Shown here one piece after another: positions 7,201 through 16,792 of a DNA stretch of 43,031 nucleotides (positions within the stretch are counted from its first letter, which is position 1; the number at the start of each line of letters is the position of its first letter). This DNA comes from Desulfobulbus propionicus (lineage in GTDB: Bacteria > Desulfobacterota > Desulfobulbia > Desulfobulbales > Desulfobulbaceae). Under the pieces are notes generated by a model. It was given only the letters and a program-made list of their open reading frames with translations, did no database searches and had not been told where the DNA came from. The stretch spans positions 1-43,031 of the forward strand of contig PDQK01000010.1 of NCBI GenBank assembly GCA_002746685.1, read 5' to 3'. The translations under genes were made by a program, and so were the position numbers.

Positions 7201-9609
7201 CTACTTTTTCTTTTTCTTCCCAGCCGTTACCACCTTACCAAGAGCAAGATGTACCACCTCATCCATGTGCTTCACAGGATAAAAGGTGATCCGCTTGCGC
7301 AGTTCTTCAGGAATTTCCACCAGATCCTTGGCATTCTCATCTGGAATAATCACGTTGTTGATTCCTGCACGCAGGGCAGCAAGGGATTTATCCTTCAGCC
7401 CGCCAATGGGAAGCACCCTGCCACGGAGCGTTACTTCGCCGGTCATGGCAAACCGTTTTTTCACCGGCTTCCCGCTAATGGCGGAGAACAGGGCTGTGGT
7501 CATGGTGATGCCTGCAGATGGTCCGTCTTTGGGGATGGCCCCGGCAGGGACATGGATGTGAATGTCGATACTATCAAAATACGCTGCATCAACGCCAAGA
7601 TCATCCTTCCTGCTCCGACAGTAGCTCAGTGCGGCCTGGGCAGATTCCTTCATCACGTCACCCAGGTGGCCTGTGAGGATGAGCTTGCCCTTACCTTGAA
7701 GTACTGCCGTTTCAATGTGAAGTAGCTCACCGCCGACCTCTGTCCATGCCAGCCCAACCACCAAGCCTGGCTGCGCGCTGGTATCCAAATCAGTTTCAGG
7801 CAGATATTTTGGCGGCCCGAGGTATTTTTCTATGGTGTTGATGGAGATGGAATACGGCCCCTTCCCCCCTTCAGCAACTTTACGTGCTATTTTACGGCAA
7901 ATTTTTCCCAGCTCACGTTCAAGGTTACGCACCCCAGCCTCATGGGTATAATTTCTGATCACCTTTTCAAGCATGGCGTCATTAAGTTTTATCTGACGAG
8001 GCTTGATACCGTTTTCTTCAATCTGACGTGGAAGCAAGTAACGCTGAGCAATAACCTTTTTCTCTTCCAGGGTGTAACCTGAAAGCTGAATAACCTCCAT
8101 CCGGTCCAGCAATGGACGTGGAATGGTATCACTGCGGTTTGCCGTGGTAATGAACATTACCTTGGACAAATCAAATGGCAGGTTCATGTAATGATCTGAA
8201 AAAGTGAAATTCTGCTCAGGATCAAGGACCTCCAGCAAGGCAGAAGATGGATCACCCCGATAATCATCACCGATCTTATCAATCTCATCCATCATGAACA
8301 CCGGATTGTTGGTGCCCACGGTTTTAAGCCCTTGTAAGATACGTCCTGGCAGTGCGCCTATATAGGTTCGACGATGCCCCCGAATCTCCGCCTCATCACG
8401 CATACCACCCAAAGATAAACGGTAAAACTTTCTATTCATGGCTTTGGCAATGGCTTGTCCAAGGGAGGTTTTTCCAACCCCTGGAGGACCAACAAAACAA
8501 ATAATCGGCCCCTTGGTATCCTTGTTGAGCTTACGCACAGCCAGATATTCAAGGATCCGCTCCTTGATTTTATCAAGCCCGTAATGCCCTTCATCAAGCT
8601 GCTCTGCAGCAATTTTCAGATCCAGTCGGTCTTTGGAACCTTTCTTCCAGGGCAGATCAATAAACCAGTCCAGATAGGTACGCACGATGGTAGCTTCTGA
8701 TGCATCCGGGTGCATCATCTCCAGCCGTTTAAGCTGTTTCTCCGCCTCTTTCCTGGCGTACTTGGGCATTTTTTTCTTTTGGAGGCTCTTGTGCAGTTCC
8801 TCAATTTCCTGGGAATAACTGTCTTCATCACCCAGTTCCCGCTTAAGGGCCTGGATTTGCTCACGCAGGAAGTACTCACGCTGGCTTTTGGACATTTCCT
8901 CCTTGGCATCGGACTGGATCTTGGCCTGTACTGTGGAGACCTCAAGCTCCTTAAGCAGCAATTCTGCCACAAGTTGCAGCCGTTCCACCGGCCCAATGGT
9001 TTCAAGAATCTGTTGGGATTCACCGATCTTTAACCGCAGATTTGAGCCCACTAAATCGGCTAATCGCCCAGGTTCCTCTATATTATTGATGATCATCATC
9101 AGATCAGAAGAAAGAATCCCTCGCAGCGACATGATCTTTTCGGTTTGCTCGCGCACGGTGCGCATCAGTGCCTCGGTCTCCACGGAGACATTCTCGGTTT
9201 CCGGTTCTTCAAGCAAATCGACCTTCACTTTGAAGTATGGGTCTTTTTGCTCAAATTCCCTGATCTGAGCCTTGGAAAGCGCCTGCACCAGCACCTTGAG
9301 CCGTCCATCAGGCAGCTTAAGGGTTCGCATAATCATGGAAACCATACCAACAGTATACAAATCTTTTTCTGTTGGCTCGTCTTTGGTCGCATCCTTCTGG
9401 GTGACCAGCATCAACAGCTTATTGCCGTTCACCGCTTCATTGACAGCCTCAACAGACCCTGGCCGTCCAACAAACAGTGGGATGATCATATAATTAAAAA
9501 CCACCACATCACGCACGGCCATCATCGGCAATGATTCGGGTATTTCAAGGTCTTTGGGGCTTTCACCGAAATCATCCATACTGTGGGACAACGTATCGTC
9601 AAACTCCAC
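7201..9609 (-). CDS. lon: ATP-dependent Lon protease (LonA)
   Basis: An 802-residue cytosolic AAA+ serine protease that degrades misfolded and regulatory proteins. Order of domains: N-terminal substrate-binding LON domain (about 25-220), helical region, AAA+ module with Walker A GPPGVGKT (374-381) and Walker B VFMMDEID (437-444), and the C-terminal peptidase with the Ser698-Lys741 dyad (PKDGPSAG and [10 protein letters not shown]). The tail ends in a run of lysines (AGKKKKK). The start is GTG with an ideal AGGAGG six bases upstream. It is monocistronic: its own terminator follows, and the upstream gene is divergent. No sigma-32-type heat-shock promoter was recognised. A weak sigma-70 candidate lies upstream. 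Confidence 0.97.
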   Translation of the reverse strand: MEFDDTLSHSMDDFGESPKDLEIPESLPMMAVRDVVVFNYMIIPLFVGRPGSVEAVNEAVNGNKLLMLVTQKDATKDEPTEKDLYTVGMVSMIMRTLKLPDGRLKVLVQALSKAQIREFEQKDPYFKVKVDLLEEPETENVSVETEALMRTVREQTEKIMSLRGILSSDLMMIINNIEEPGRLADLVGSNLRLKIGESQQILETIGPVERLQLVAELLLKELEVSTVQAKIQSDAKEEMSKSQREYFLREQIQALKRELGDEDSYSQEIEELHKSLQKKKMPKYARKEAEKQLKRLEMMHPDASEATIVRTYLDWFIDLPWKKGSKDRLDLKIAAEQLDEGHYGLDKIKERILEYLAVRKLNKDTKGPIICFVGPPGVGKTSLGQAIAKAMNRKFYRLSLGGMRDEAEIRGHRRTYIGALPGRILQGLKTVGTNNPVFMMDEIDKIGDDYRGDPSSALLEVLDPEQNFTFSDHYMNLPFDLSKVMFITTANRSDTIPRPLLDRMEVIQLSGYTLEEKKVIAQRYLLPRQIEENGIKPRQIKLNDAMLEKVIRNYTHEAGVRNLERELGKICRKIARKVAEGGKGPYSISINTIEKYLGPPKYLPETDLDTSAQPGLVVGLAWTEVGGELLHIETAVLQGKGKLILTGHLGDVMKESAQAALSYCRSRKDDLGVDAAYFDSIDIHIHVPAGAIPKDGPSAGITMTTALFSAISGKPVKKRFAMTGEVTLRGRVLPIGGLKDKSLAALRAGINNVIIPDENAKDLVEIPEELRKRITFYPVKHMDEVVHLALGKVVTAGKKKKK

Positions 9610-9666
9610 TCTTTTCCTCCTGTTCTAACGCCTGTGGCAAATACACATAAATACAATTTCTCCAGC

Positions 9667-9695
9667 AAGGTAAACACAACCTTACCCTAAGTCAA
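9667..9695 (-). promoter_or_regulatory. Weak sigma-70-like promoter candidate for lon
   Basis: On the minus strand TTGACT (complement of 9690-9695) and TACCTT (complement of 9667-9672) are separated by 17 bases and lie about 60 bases upstream of the lon GTG. The -35 is good, the -10 poor. Suggestive only. Confidence 0.25.
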
Positions 9696-9772
9696 CCCAC
9701 ACCAGAGTAAGCTTAAAAACACGCTATACAGGGAAAAGAAAAAGTGCAACCAGGGGCAGCTTAAAGCAAAAA

Positions 9773-9792
9773 TTACCTTGCTAAAAAGGTAA
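9773..9792. repeat. Short inverted repeat in the lon/beta-helix divergent gap
   Basis: TTACCTT (9773-9779) and AAGGTAA (9786-9792) form a 7-bp perfect inverted repeat with a 6-base spacer, in the region that must hold promoters for both divergent genes. It could be an operator or a hairpin; no regulator is recognised. Confidence 0.35.
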
Positions 9793-9856
9793 GCTCCCAA
9801 TATAGAGACGTAAGTTTGAGTGATCTATTATTCTTCTTGCCCAAAAGGTTGTTATC

Positions 9857-10657
9857 ATGCTGAGCCCTGCAGATTTATTTGATTTGGAAGACTTCCCGGA
9901 AAATGACATTTTCAGCAACTGTATTTACGCGTGGGATGCCCTCAAGCAGCTCAAGGAGTACACAGCCGAAAGAGCAGGTTCAGCATTCAACCACCGCTGT
10001 ATCGCAGACGGAGTCCCTCTGGATTCCCCGTATATTTTACACCACGGCAGGATTCGTAACGCTCGCGAGTGCATCATTTCCTATGGTGATGCCACCAAAG
10101 GAAAACTGATTGTAACGGAAAATGGTCAGCCTTTAGAAGGTGCATCGGTAATCATGGCCGGTGCCACCATTGTGGGGAAACAGATATCCATTGGCAAGGG
10201 AGTGCTGATTGAGGCGGGCAGTTACATCAAGGAGCCCGCCATTATTGGAGATTACAGTGAAATTCGTCAAGGTGCATATATCAGAGGGTACTGCATTATT
10301 GGCAGGCGATGTGTCGTGGGCCACACTACCGAGGTCAAACACTCTATCTTTTTAAATGATGCCAAAGCAGGACATTTTGCCTACCTGGGTGACTCCATCC
10401 TTGGTAACAATGTGAACTTGGGAGCTGGAACCAAGTTTGCCAACCTGCGCTTTGTTCCTGGCAATGTCAATATACGGGTTGATGGAAAAAACATTGCCAG
10501 TGGTCTGAGAAAGATAGGTGCCATTCTGGGGGACAATGCGCAGACTGGGTGTAACTCAGTCACCAATCCTGGGACAATAATCGGCAAGAAATGTATGCTT
10601 ATGCCAAATACAACGGCACCTTCCGGGTATCATCCTCCAGGCAGCCTGATAAAATAG
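9857..10657 (+). CDS. Left-handed beta-helix (hexapeptide-repeat) nucleotidyltransferase/acyltransferase-like protein
   Basis: 266 residues. The middle and C-terminal parts (about 90-260) are built of hexapeptide repeats of the (I/V)GxxxxI type, the left-handed beta-helix fold of glucosamine-1-phosphate N-acetyltransferases such as the C-terminal half of GlmU. No N-terminal nucleotidyltransferase signature is visible; residues 1-85 are a separate helical segment (NCIYAWDALKQLKEYTAE). It probably acts on an activated sugar for cell-wall or surface polysaccharide, but the substrate is unknown. A ribosome-binding AAGG precedes the ATG. The 3' end overlaps the convergent membrane-protein gene by 59 bases. 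Confidence 0.8.
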   Translation: MLSPADLFDLEDFPENDIFSNCIYAWDALKQLKEYTAERAGSAFNHRCIADGVPLDSPYILHHGRIRNARECIISYGDATKGKLIVTENGQPLEGASVIMAGATIVGKQISIGKGVLIEAGSYIKEPAIIGDYSEIRQGAYIRGYCIIGRRCVVGHTTEVKHSIFLNDAKAGHFAYLGDSILGNNVNLGAGTKFANLRFVPGNVNIRVDGKNIASGLRKIGAILGDNAQTGCNSVTNPGTIIGKKCMLMPNTTAPSGYHPPGSLIK

Positions 10658-10970
10658 GCAGGTTCTTTAAATCTGCAGACTCTTCATCGCCTCCGGCATA
10701 CTCATAAAGTGCAAAAAAGAAGGCAAACAGGATTGCAATGGTGAAGTAGATGCGTAAGTACCTGTCCCAGGGAAGTTTGCCTGCACCTGTCATTTTCTTA
10801 AACACCACAGTGATGATGTAAGTAAAACCTATGGCATATGGCGCGGTCAGGAGTATCTGATAGAGTGTGCCGCTTGCTGTTGCCTGCATATCTGTACTTA
10901 TTCGTAAATGAAAAAGCAGAAAGGCAATTGCCGTAAGTATAAACGTTATTTTTTCACGTAAGGAAGTCAT
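10599..10970 (-). CDS. Small integral membrane protein of unknown function
   Basis: A 123-residue protein with three clear hydrophobic spans (about residues 8-22, 35-58 and 82-104) and an acidic, soluble C-terminus. No family was recognised. I chose the ATG at 10970. It shares the bases CATG with the ATG of the divergent gene at 10969, so the two genes start face to face without an intergenic region. A GTG at 11003 would add 11 residues. The 3' end overlaps the neighbouring convergent gene by 59 bases. Strong hydrophobic patterning over the whole frame argues that it is real. Confidence 0.6.
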   Translation of the reverse strand: MTSLREKITFILTAIAFLLFHLRISTDMQATASGTLYQILLTAPYAIGFTYIITVVFKKMTGAGKLPWDRYLRIYFTIAILFAFFFALYEYAGGDEESADLKNLPILSGCLEDDTRKVPLYLA

Positions 10971-12045
10971 GTCATTTTCAACAGCTTGTATTTTTCCGTA
11001 CACCGTGCCGAACCTGGCACTTGTTTTCCCCCTTGTACATGTTTTCCCCTCAGTTGTCTACCTTCACCCGATTGAACATGACCCGACACTTGACCAGAAA
11101 ATAACCGGCAGACTTGAAGAGGTATACAAAAATGAGCTACTCAAGCTTATTGCTCCTGCCCCTCTAAGAGAAGACAGAGACCGTTTTTTACATCTTATTC
11201 AAGACGTGGCCAGCAGGCGTGATGATTACCTCAACCAGCTTTCTGCCTTACGTCTTGCAGGATTACATACTCACCAGGAAGAGTCAATCACCACCATTAA
11301 AGGACAGGTACGTTCCCCAAAAGAGGAAGACAAAAACCGTGAGATTCTATGGCAGGCACGCCTGCTCCTCAAGCTGGGTGAGCTTTTTGACCAGGAACAA
11401 CAGGAGATTGCTGCGCAGCTCTCTGAAATAGAAGCGAGGGAAGATGCACTGTTCAACGAGTTACGTAAGGAAGCAGATTCCTCTTTCTCACTAACCCAGG
11501 ATATTTTTCAATCCCAGGGGGAAAGTGATAACCTCATGCCCCACAGGATTAAGGCGTGGTCACAATTCTATTGTCTTGGTGACCAGCACCTGACTAGCGA
11601 ACTCTCTGTTTTTATTACAGATCAGACTGAAACTGTAACGCGCATCCGTGATGCTCAGGTAGAAGGTCTTGCGTTTGACCCAATGAAACATGTTTCCCTT
11701 GCCCTTCCAGGCTTAGACAGAGGGAGTAATGAAATTGACACGACCAGACTTCACGATCTCACTGCTGAGATAGATATTGAACGGCTCTGTTTAACCTTGC
11801 TTGACCCAAACAGTGCTTTACAACACTGTCAGGAACAAACAGCTGCCAGCCAGGCTCTTTTAGATGCACACTGTTCTAAAAGTATCCATAGTATGCGCTT
11901 AGACCTCTATCCAATTGAGCAAAAAAATGGGGCCCAGCTTTTTGGGTGTTCTTCTCCAGGACATCAGAAAACACCAGCTGCCACGAGTAAAACCAACCAG
12001 ACCATCCTTGGCGTGTTAACGCCGTTGAAGAATACTGCAACCTAA
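10969..12045 (+). CDS. Conserved-looking hypothetical protein, helical/coiled coil
   Basis: 358 residues with no recognised domain. The first about 40 residues are rich in aromatic and aliphatic residues (IFPYTVPNLALVFPLVHVF) but lack the basic residues of a signal peptide. Residues about 45-185 are highly charged and predicted helical, probably coiled coil (many E, Q, K, R and L), and the tail is low in structure. It is probably cytosolic. The ATG has an AAGGA ribosome-binding site. It runs convergent to trkH with a 31-base gap, and its promoter must lie inside the divergent membrane-protein gene. Function unknown. Confidence 0.7.
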   Translation: MSFSTACIFPYTVPNLALVFPLVHVFPSVVYLHPIEHDPTLDQKITGRLEEVYKNELLKLIAPAPLREDRDRFLHLIQDVASRRDDYLNQLSALRLAGLHTHQEESITTIKGQVRSPKEEDKNREILWQARLLLKLGELFDQEQQEIAAQLSEIEAREDALFNELRKEADSSFSLTQDIFQSQGESDNLMPHRIKAWSQFYCLGDQHLTSELSVFITDQTETVTRIRDAQVEGLAFDPMKHVSLALPGLDRGSNEIDTTRLHDLTAEIDIERLCLTLLDPNSALQHCQEQTAASQALLDAHCSKSIHSMRLDLYPIEQKNGAQLFGCSSPGHQKTPAATSKTNQTILGVLTPLKNTAT

Positions 12046-12076
12046 GCCCTTCATAACCACATTCAATCCTCTCTTT

Positions 12077-13528
12077 TTACCTGCGCCAGAAATCAGGATG
12101 GAACATCACCATAAAGGGGATAAGCTCAAGCCTGCCCACCACCATATTGAGGATGCAAATGAGCTTGCTTGGGATCGTCAGGTTTCCGAAAGTTCCCATG
12201 GGGCCAATCTCTCCAAAGCCGGGACCAATATTGCCGATGGTTGCTGCTGCACCAACAAAACCGGTGGAAAAGCTCCCTTCAATCATGGTCACCAGCACTC
12301 CGGAAACAAAAAATAGCAACAGGTAGAAGAGGAGAAATCCGAGCATCTGGTAAGCAATGGAATCAGGTACGGTCTGGCGATCTATTTTTATTGGTACCAC
12401 AGCTTTGGGATGAAGCGCCTGGACCACTTCCCTGAATAAGTACTTGCCCATAAACAGTACCCGCACCACCTTAATACCGCCTCCGGCAGAACCGGCACAG
12501 CCACCGACAAACATCACAATAAGCAGCAATGCTTGCGCCGGGACAGTCCATAAGGCAAAGTCTGCTGAGGAAAAGCCAGCGGTGGTAATGATAGATACCA
12601 CCTGAAACAAACTGTCCCGGATACTTTCGGCCAAAGGTATCTTCTGGCCCAGCCACAACACCCCGGTAAGTATCGCGGCCACCCCAAGAATAATTCCACA
12701 ATACAAACGAAACTCCTCACTGCGAACCAGGGATTTCGGCTTAAGCTGGATGAGAAATCGATACTGAAGGGCAAAGTTACTCCCGGCCAGAAACATAAAG
12801 GCAGTAATAATCCAGGTTACCGCACTGTTCTGGTATCCCATTATTGATTGCGGGTGGGGAGAGAAGCCTCCTGCAGCCATGGTGGTGAGCCCATTACAGA
12901 CTGCATCGAAGACGGGTAACCCTACGCTATACAGGAGGATGATCTCCACCGTGGTGAGCAGCACATAAATAAACCAAAGCGCTTTGGCTGTGTTTGCGAT
13001 CCTGGGGGTAATTTTCTCCTCAGTAGGCCCTGGTGCCTCTGCAAAAAACATCTGTCGTCCCACCACAGCAAACTGCGGCAGAATAGCAACAAACAAAACA
13101 ATAATTCCCATGCCACCAAGCCACTGAGTGAGGCTGCGCCAGAAATAAAACGCTTTGGGATAGAGGGAGAAATCCAGCAGGATGGTTGCTCCGGTGGTGG
13201 TGATGCCGGAAACAGATTCAAAATACGCGTCAATGGGATGTAAACCGTAAAACAGATAGGGAAGAGCACCAATGGCAGCAGTTGTCACCCAGGTTAAGCT
13301 TACCAGCAAAAGTACTTGTGTGCGTTTGGCCTTTTCCACGCTGGACTGCCACCCGCCACGCCTGCGCAATCCATATCCGGCCACAATACTACAGACAGAA
13401 GCAACGCAAAAAGGGAGGATGGAACCAAAATCCTTATCAAGCAATGCAACGATAACAGGTGAGAGGATGATTACCCCAAATCCAATCAGGATATGCCCCA
13501 GTGCGGTGGCGGTAAGAGATGGTTTCAT
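12077..13528 (-). CDS. trkH: Trk potassium uptake transmembrane subunit
   Basis: A 483-residue polytopic inner-membrane protein of the TrkH/KtrB superfamily. It has the repeated membrane-pore-membrane layout, and the filter regions include SGITTTGATI and TMAAGGFSPH. It forms the K+-conducting subunit; uptake is gated by the RCK protein TrkA, encoded directly upstream. Its ATG overlaps the trkA stop in a TAATG arrangement (base 13528 shared), so translation is coupled and the two subunits should be made together. No frameshift or truncation is seen. Confidence 0.95.
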   Translation of the reverse strand: MKPSLTATALGHILIGFGVIILSPVIVALLDKDFGSILPFCVASVCSIVAGYGLRRRGGWQSSVEKAKRTQVLLLVSLTWVTTAAIGALPYLFYGLHPIDAYFESVSGITTTGATILLDFSLYPKAFYFWRSLTQWLGGMGIIVLFVAILPQFAVVGRQMFFAEAPGPTEEKITPRIANTAKALWFIYVLLTTVEIILLYSVGLPVFDAVCNGLTTMAAGGFSPHPQSIMGYQNSAVTWIITAFMFLAGSNFALQYRFLIQLKPKSLVRSEEFRLYCGIILGVAAILTGVLWLGQKIPLAESIRDSLFQVVSIITTAGFSSADFALWTVPAQALLLIVMFVGGCAGSAGGGIKVVRVLFMGKYLFREVVQALHPKAVVPIKIDRQTVPDSIAYQMLGFLLFYLLLFFVSGVLVTMIEGSFSTGFVGAAATIGNIGPGFGEIGPMGTFGNLTIPSKLICILNMVVGRLELIPFMVMFHPDFWRR

Positions 13529-14862
13529 TATGCAAACACAGCCTTGATTTCTTCTGTCCGTTCAGGGATGGTGAAAATTTTGAGCATATCCCCAGAGCGA
13601 ATCAGGGTATTGCCATTGGGAACAATAAGCCCTTTGCCACGCTGTACTGTGGCTATGATGGAATCCGGCGGCAGGGCAACATCTTTAACCAATCCATCTG
13701 AAAAGCGCTCTCCCGCCTGAATGCGGAGTACCTCACCTTTCCCCCCAGCGACCATAGCCAGGATATCAAGATCCTTAGCGTAAAGATGACTGAGTAATTC
13801 TTTAAGAGCAGATTCCTTGGGAGAGACCACCACATCGATTCCAACCCGTTCAAACAAGGTGGCCTTGTGAACACTTGAGCTTCGGGTAACCACCCGTTTT
13901 GCGCCAAGCTGCTTGACCAGCAAAGAACACAACAGGTTCTTTTCATCATTATTGGTTACGCAGACAACCACGTCTGCAGCACCCACATCCTCTTCTTCCA
14001 GCATTTCCAGATCAGTCCCATCACCGTTTAATACCAGGGTGCTCTTGAGCTTATCAGCAAGGAAAAGGCATCGCTGCTCGTCCTTTTCAATAATTTTAAC
14101 TTTGATACCGGCTTGCTCCATCTGCGAGGCCAGGTAGTAGCCAACTTTTCCGCCCCCAATAATTGCAGCGGTTGTGATTTTCTGACTCACCTCAAAAAGA
14201 TCAGCAGCCAGCAGGTCCAGTGCTTTTGCAGCGCCCATGAAAATAACCCGGTCTTCCACCTCGATCCTGGTATCACCGTTGGGAATAAAGAGTTCCTCGT
14301 CTCTGGTAATCCCCACAATCAGACAATTGGCAGGAAATGTATATTCCATGATGCGGACACCACAAAGAGCGCTGTCCTCTTTGATGCGATATTCAAACAG
14401 CTTCACCTGACCACCATCAAAATGCTCCACATCAATGGCATCGGGCACCACCACGATACGAAAAATATCCTGGGTAAGGAGGTGCTCCGGCCATATCACC
14501 GTATCGATGTCCTGATTGGTTTGGTAGCTATATTGATCTGGTGACATCAGAGTAGTATACATTTCCTCCCGGCTTACAAAACAGACCGTATCAATATCCA
14601 CAATCTTTTTGACTGACCAGCACGCAATGATATTTGACTCATCCAACGCAGAACAGGCAACAAACAGCTCTGCATTGACCGAGGTTACCTGCTCAAGCGT
14701 CGCGACATCCGCACCATTGCCAACAATGTGCCTGATATCCAGATTCTGAAACTTATCCGGCAGCTCCGGACTGGGGTCCAAAAGGGTAATATCATGATCG
14801 GTAAACAGGTGGGAGGCAATCATATACGCTGTATCGGTTGCCCCGTAAATAAGTAGTCTCAA
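13528..14862 (-). CDS. trkA: Trk potassium uptake regulatory subunit, NAD-binding
   Basis: A 444-residue peripheral protein with two RCK units in tandem. Each has a Rossmann nucleotide-binding part (LLIYGATDTAYMIASHL near the N-terminus and AAIIGGGKVGYYLASQM near residue 230) followed by a TrkA-C domain, as in E. coli TrkA. It binds NAD(H) or ATP and gates TrkH. The start is TTG (LLIYG reading) with GAGG six bases upstream; no nearer ATG would keep the first glycine-rich motif. It is cotranscribed with trkH. The uspA gene upstream on the same strand is separated by a terminator. Confidence 0.95.
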   Translation of the reverse strand: MRLLIYGATDTAYMIASHLFTDHDITLLDPSPELPDKFQNLDIRHIVGNGADVATLEQVTSVNAELFVACSALDESNIIACWSVKKIVDIDTVCFVSREEMYTTLMSPDQYSYQTNQDIDTVIWPEHLLTQDIFRIVVVPDAIDVEHFDGGQVKLFEYRIKEDSALCGVRIMEYTFPANCLIVGITRDEELFIPNGDTRIEVEDRVIFMGAAKALDLLAADLFEVSQKITTAAIIGGGKVGYYLASQMEQAGIKVKIIEKDEQRCLFLADKLKSTLVLNGDGTDLEMLEEEDVGAADVVVCVTNNDEKNLLCSLLVKQLGAKRVVTRSSSVHKATLFERVGIDVVVSPKESALKELLSHLYAKDLDILAMVAGGKGEVLRIQAGERFSDGLVKDVALPPDSIIATVQRGKGLIVPNGNTLIRSGDMLKIFTIPERTEEIKAVFA

Positions 14863-14940
14863 GCGCTACCTCATTTATCAGTTTAATGTTTCAAATACGA
14901 TGTTTTGAGAAAACTACTCAGAAATCAAAGCTCCTACCAA

Positions 14941-14977
14941 CAAAAAAGCAACGCAACTCAAAAGAGCTACGTTGCTT
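14941..14977 (-). terminator. Rho-independent terminator of uspA
   Basis: On the minus strand GCAACGTAGCTC pairs with GAGTTGCGTTGC around a TTTT loop (14948-14975), followed by TTTTTTG. It lies just beyond the uspA stop codon and separates uspA from trkA. Confidence 0.9.
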
Positions 14978-15003
14978 CAACACTCCATCTTATCTATTTT
15001 AGA

Positions 15004-15489
15004 TCAACCTGCCCTCCCCTCGCACTCTTCGCGGTACGGATTGATGGTCATAACCGGGCAGCAGGCTGACTTAACCACCTTATCTGCTACGCTGCCAAAC
15101 ATGATTCGCTCCAGCCCTTTATACCCATGTGTTCCCATAACGATAAGCGTGGTTTGGGTTTGAGCTGCATAGGCAATGATCTCCTCAGCAACATCGCCAG
15201 AGAGCACTTTACCTGTCACATTTTTCACCCCAAAAGTTTCAAAACCTGCTTGCTGTTCCTCAATAAAGCTGGTCATCCGCTGCTGGGCCGACTCATACAG
15301 CTCATCCTCCAGGTTAGGCAGATTCACCGGTGGTACAAAAAAACCACTGTAATCTTCAAAGTTTTGTGCCACAAACACAAGGTTCAGTTCTGCACCAAAG
15401 GTGCCGGCCACATAAGCTGCTGAGCTTGCAATCTTGCCTGCATTGTCGGAAAAATCAATGGGCGTTAAAACACGTTTAATTTCCTGCAT
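15004..15489 (-). CDS. Universal stress protein, UspA family
   Basis: 161 residues, a single Usp domain. The N-terminal strand (RVLTPIDFSDNAGKIASSAA) and the ATP-binding motif G-2x-G-9x-G-(S/T) near the C-terminus (GTHGYKGLERIMFGSVAD) are both intact, so this is an ATP-binding type. The C-terminal Cys-Cys-Pro-Val segment is usual for the family. A strong AGGAGGTGA precedes the ATG. It is monocistronic by its own terminator. It sits beside the Trk genes; Usp domains are known partners of ion transporters in other bacteria, but no direct link is shown here. Confidence 0.93.
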   Translation of the reverse strand: MQEIKRVLTPIDFSDNAGKIASSAAYVAGTFGAELNLVFVAQNFEDYSGFFVPPVNLPNLEDELYESAQQRMTSFIEEQQAGFETFGVKNVTGKVLSGDVAEEIIAYAAQTQTTLIVMGTHGYKGLERIMFGSVADKVVKSACCPVMTINPYREECEGRAG

Positions 15490-15542
15490 GTGTCACCTCC
15501 TGATTTTAAGTTACCCTCTCACCAACTCAGGTCTATCTCTTA

Positions 15543-15558
15543 AGAAATAATCATTTCT
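15543..15558. promoter_or_regulatory. Inverted repeat between uspA and ahbD
   Basis: AGAAAT-AATC-ATTTCT is a perfect 6-bp inverted repeat in the divergent control region, followed by a long pyrimidine run and TATATT (15574-15579). It could be an operator for one or both genes. Only position and symmetry support this. Confidence 0.3.
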
Positions 15559-15608
15559 CTCTTTTTTTCTCCTTATATTATCGCATAGACGACAAGGAGA
15601 AACAAGAC

Positions 15609-16748
15609 TTGACAGGAAAAACATTGACCCTCCATGTTGCAGAGAATATATTTCGGTTTCTTTTATCCCCTTTACCGGAGCATAGAATGGATTTTGTCCC
15701 CAAATGGATCGCTTGGGAAATTACCCGCCGCTGTAACTTAAAATGCGTCCACTGCCGCTCATCTTCTGAGCTGGAAGTGGATCATCACCCGGATTTTTCG
15801 TTTGCTGAAGCTCAACGGATTCTCAATGACATCCACAGCTACGCTAACCCTGTTGTTGTGCTCTCCGGTGGCGAACCATTGATTCGTGAAGACGTGTTTG
15901 ATATTGCCACCCATGGTACTGAACTGGGCCTGCGGATGTGTCTGGCCACCAACGGGACTCTGGTTACCGAAGAAACCTGCAATAACATCAAGGCATCCGG
16001 GATTAAAATGGTGTCACTGAGCCTGGATGGCTCCACTGCAGCAGTACACGACGATTTCCGTAACCAGCAAGGGGCCTTTGATGGAACCATGCGTGCCATT
16101 GAACTTTTTAACAAACACGGGATCGATTTCCTTGTCAATTCCAGCTTTACCAAGAGAAATAAAGAGGAAGCACCTAAGATTTATGAACTGGTAAAATCGC
16201 TGGGAGCAACAGCCTGGTATCTGTTTATGATCGTTCCCACTGGCCGTGGGGAAGATATCATGGAAGAACTGATCCCGGAAGAAGAGTACGAGGATATTCT
16301 CAACTGGCATTATGATATGGAAAGTGACGAGTCTGACCTGCTGGTTCGTCCGACCTGTGCTCCCCAATATTACCGCATAGTGCTGCAGCGTTCTAAAAAA
16401 GAGGGCTCTACATTCAAACGACGAAGCCTTAAATTTTCCACTGGTGGAGCCAAAGGCTGCCTGGCCGGTCAGCTTATCTGCCTGATAGACGTGGATGAAA
16501 ACGTCCTGCCGTGCAGTTATTTCCCACTTTCCGGCGGAAACCTGAAAGAACAGTCTTTTAAAGAGGTGTGGGAGACTTCAAAACTGCTGAAGGACATGCG
16601 AGACTTCAAGAGCTATAAAAGCAACTGTGGAAAATGTGAATATCTCAATGTCTGTGGTGGATGCAGGGCCAGAGCTTACGCTATCACCGGCGACTACATG
16701 GCGCAAGAGCCTTTCTGTCATTATCAGCCAAGAAGAATAAAGCAATAA
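15609..16748 (+). CDS. ahbD: Radical SAM haem b synthase AhbD (Fe-coproporphyrin decarboxylase)
   Basis: 379 residues, radical SAM plus SPASM-like C-terminal domain. The first [4Fe-4S]-SAM cluster is held by Cys42, Cys46 and Cys49 ([11 protein letters not shown]). A GGEP motif follows, and the C-terminal auxiliary-cluster cysteines lie in [18 protein letters not shown] and EPFCHYQP. The family signature [11 protein letters not shown] is also there. AhbD oxidatively decarboxylates the two propionates of Fe-coproporphyrin III to give haem b, the last step of the sirohaem-dependent pathway of sulfate reducers and archaea. The start is TTG with AAGGAG upstream; an ATG at 15687 with GGAG is the alternative. 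hemE follows after 44 bases, which is unexpected because the two belong to different routes. A related SPASM enzyme with another substrate is not excluded. Confidence 0.82.
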   Translation: MTGKTLTLHVAENIFRFLLSPLPEHRMDFVPKWIAWEITRRCNLKCVHCRSSSELEVDHHPDFSFAEAQRILNDIHSYANPVVVLSGGEPLIREDVFDIATHGTELGLRMCLATNGTLVTEETCNNIKASGIKMVSLSLDGSTAAVHDDFRNQQGAFDGTMRAIELFNKHGIDFLVNSSFTKRNKEEAPKIYELVKSLGATAWYLFMIVPTGRGEDIMEELIPEEEYEDILNWHYDMESDESDLLVRPTCAPQYYRIVLQRSKKEGSTFKRRSLKFSTGGAKGCLAGQLICLIDVDENVLPCSYFPLSGGNLKEQSFKEVWETSKLLKDMRDFKSYKSNCGKCEYLNVCGGCRARAYAITGDYMAQEPFCHYQPRRIKQ

Positions 16749-16750
16749 AC

Positions 16751-16792
16751 TCTAACTGAGTATATACAACTTCTAACTGAGTATATACAACT
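16751..16792 (+). repeat. Perfect 21-bp tandem duplication before hemE
   Basis: The unit starting TCTAACTGAGTATATACAAC is 21 bases long and occurs twice without a mismatch (16751-16771 and 16772-16792). The second copy ends at the base before the hemE ATG. It fills the whole ahbD-hemE gap apart from two bases after the ahbD stop. It contains no good Shine-Dalgarno sequence. Confidence 0.97.
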
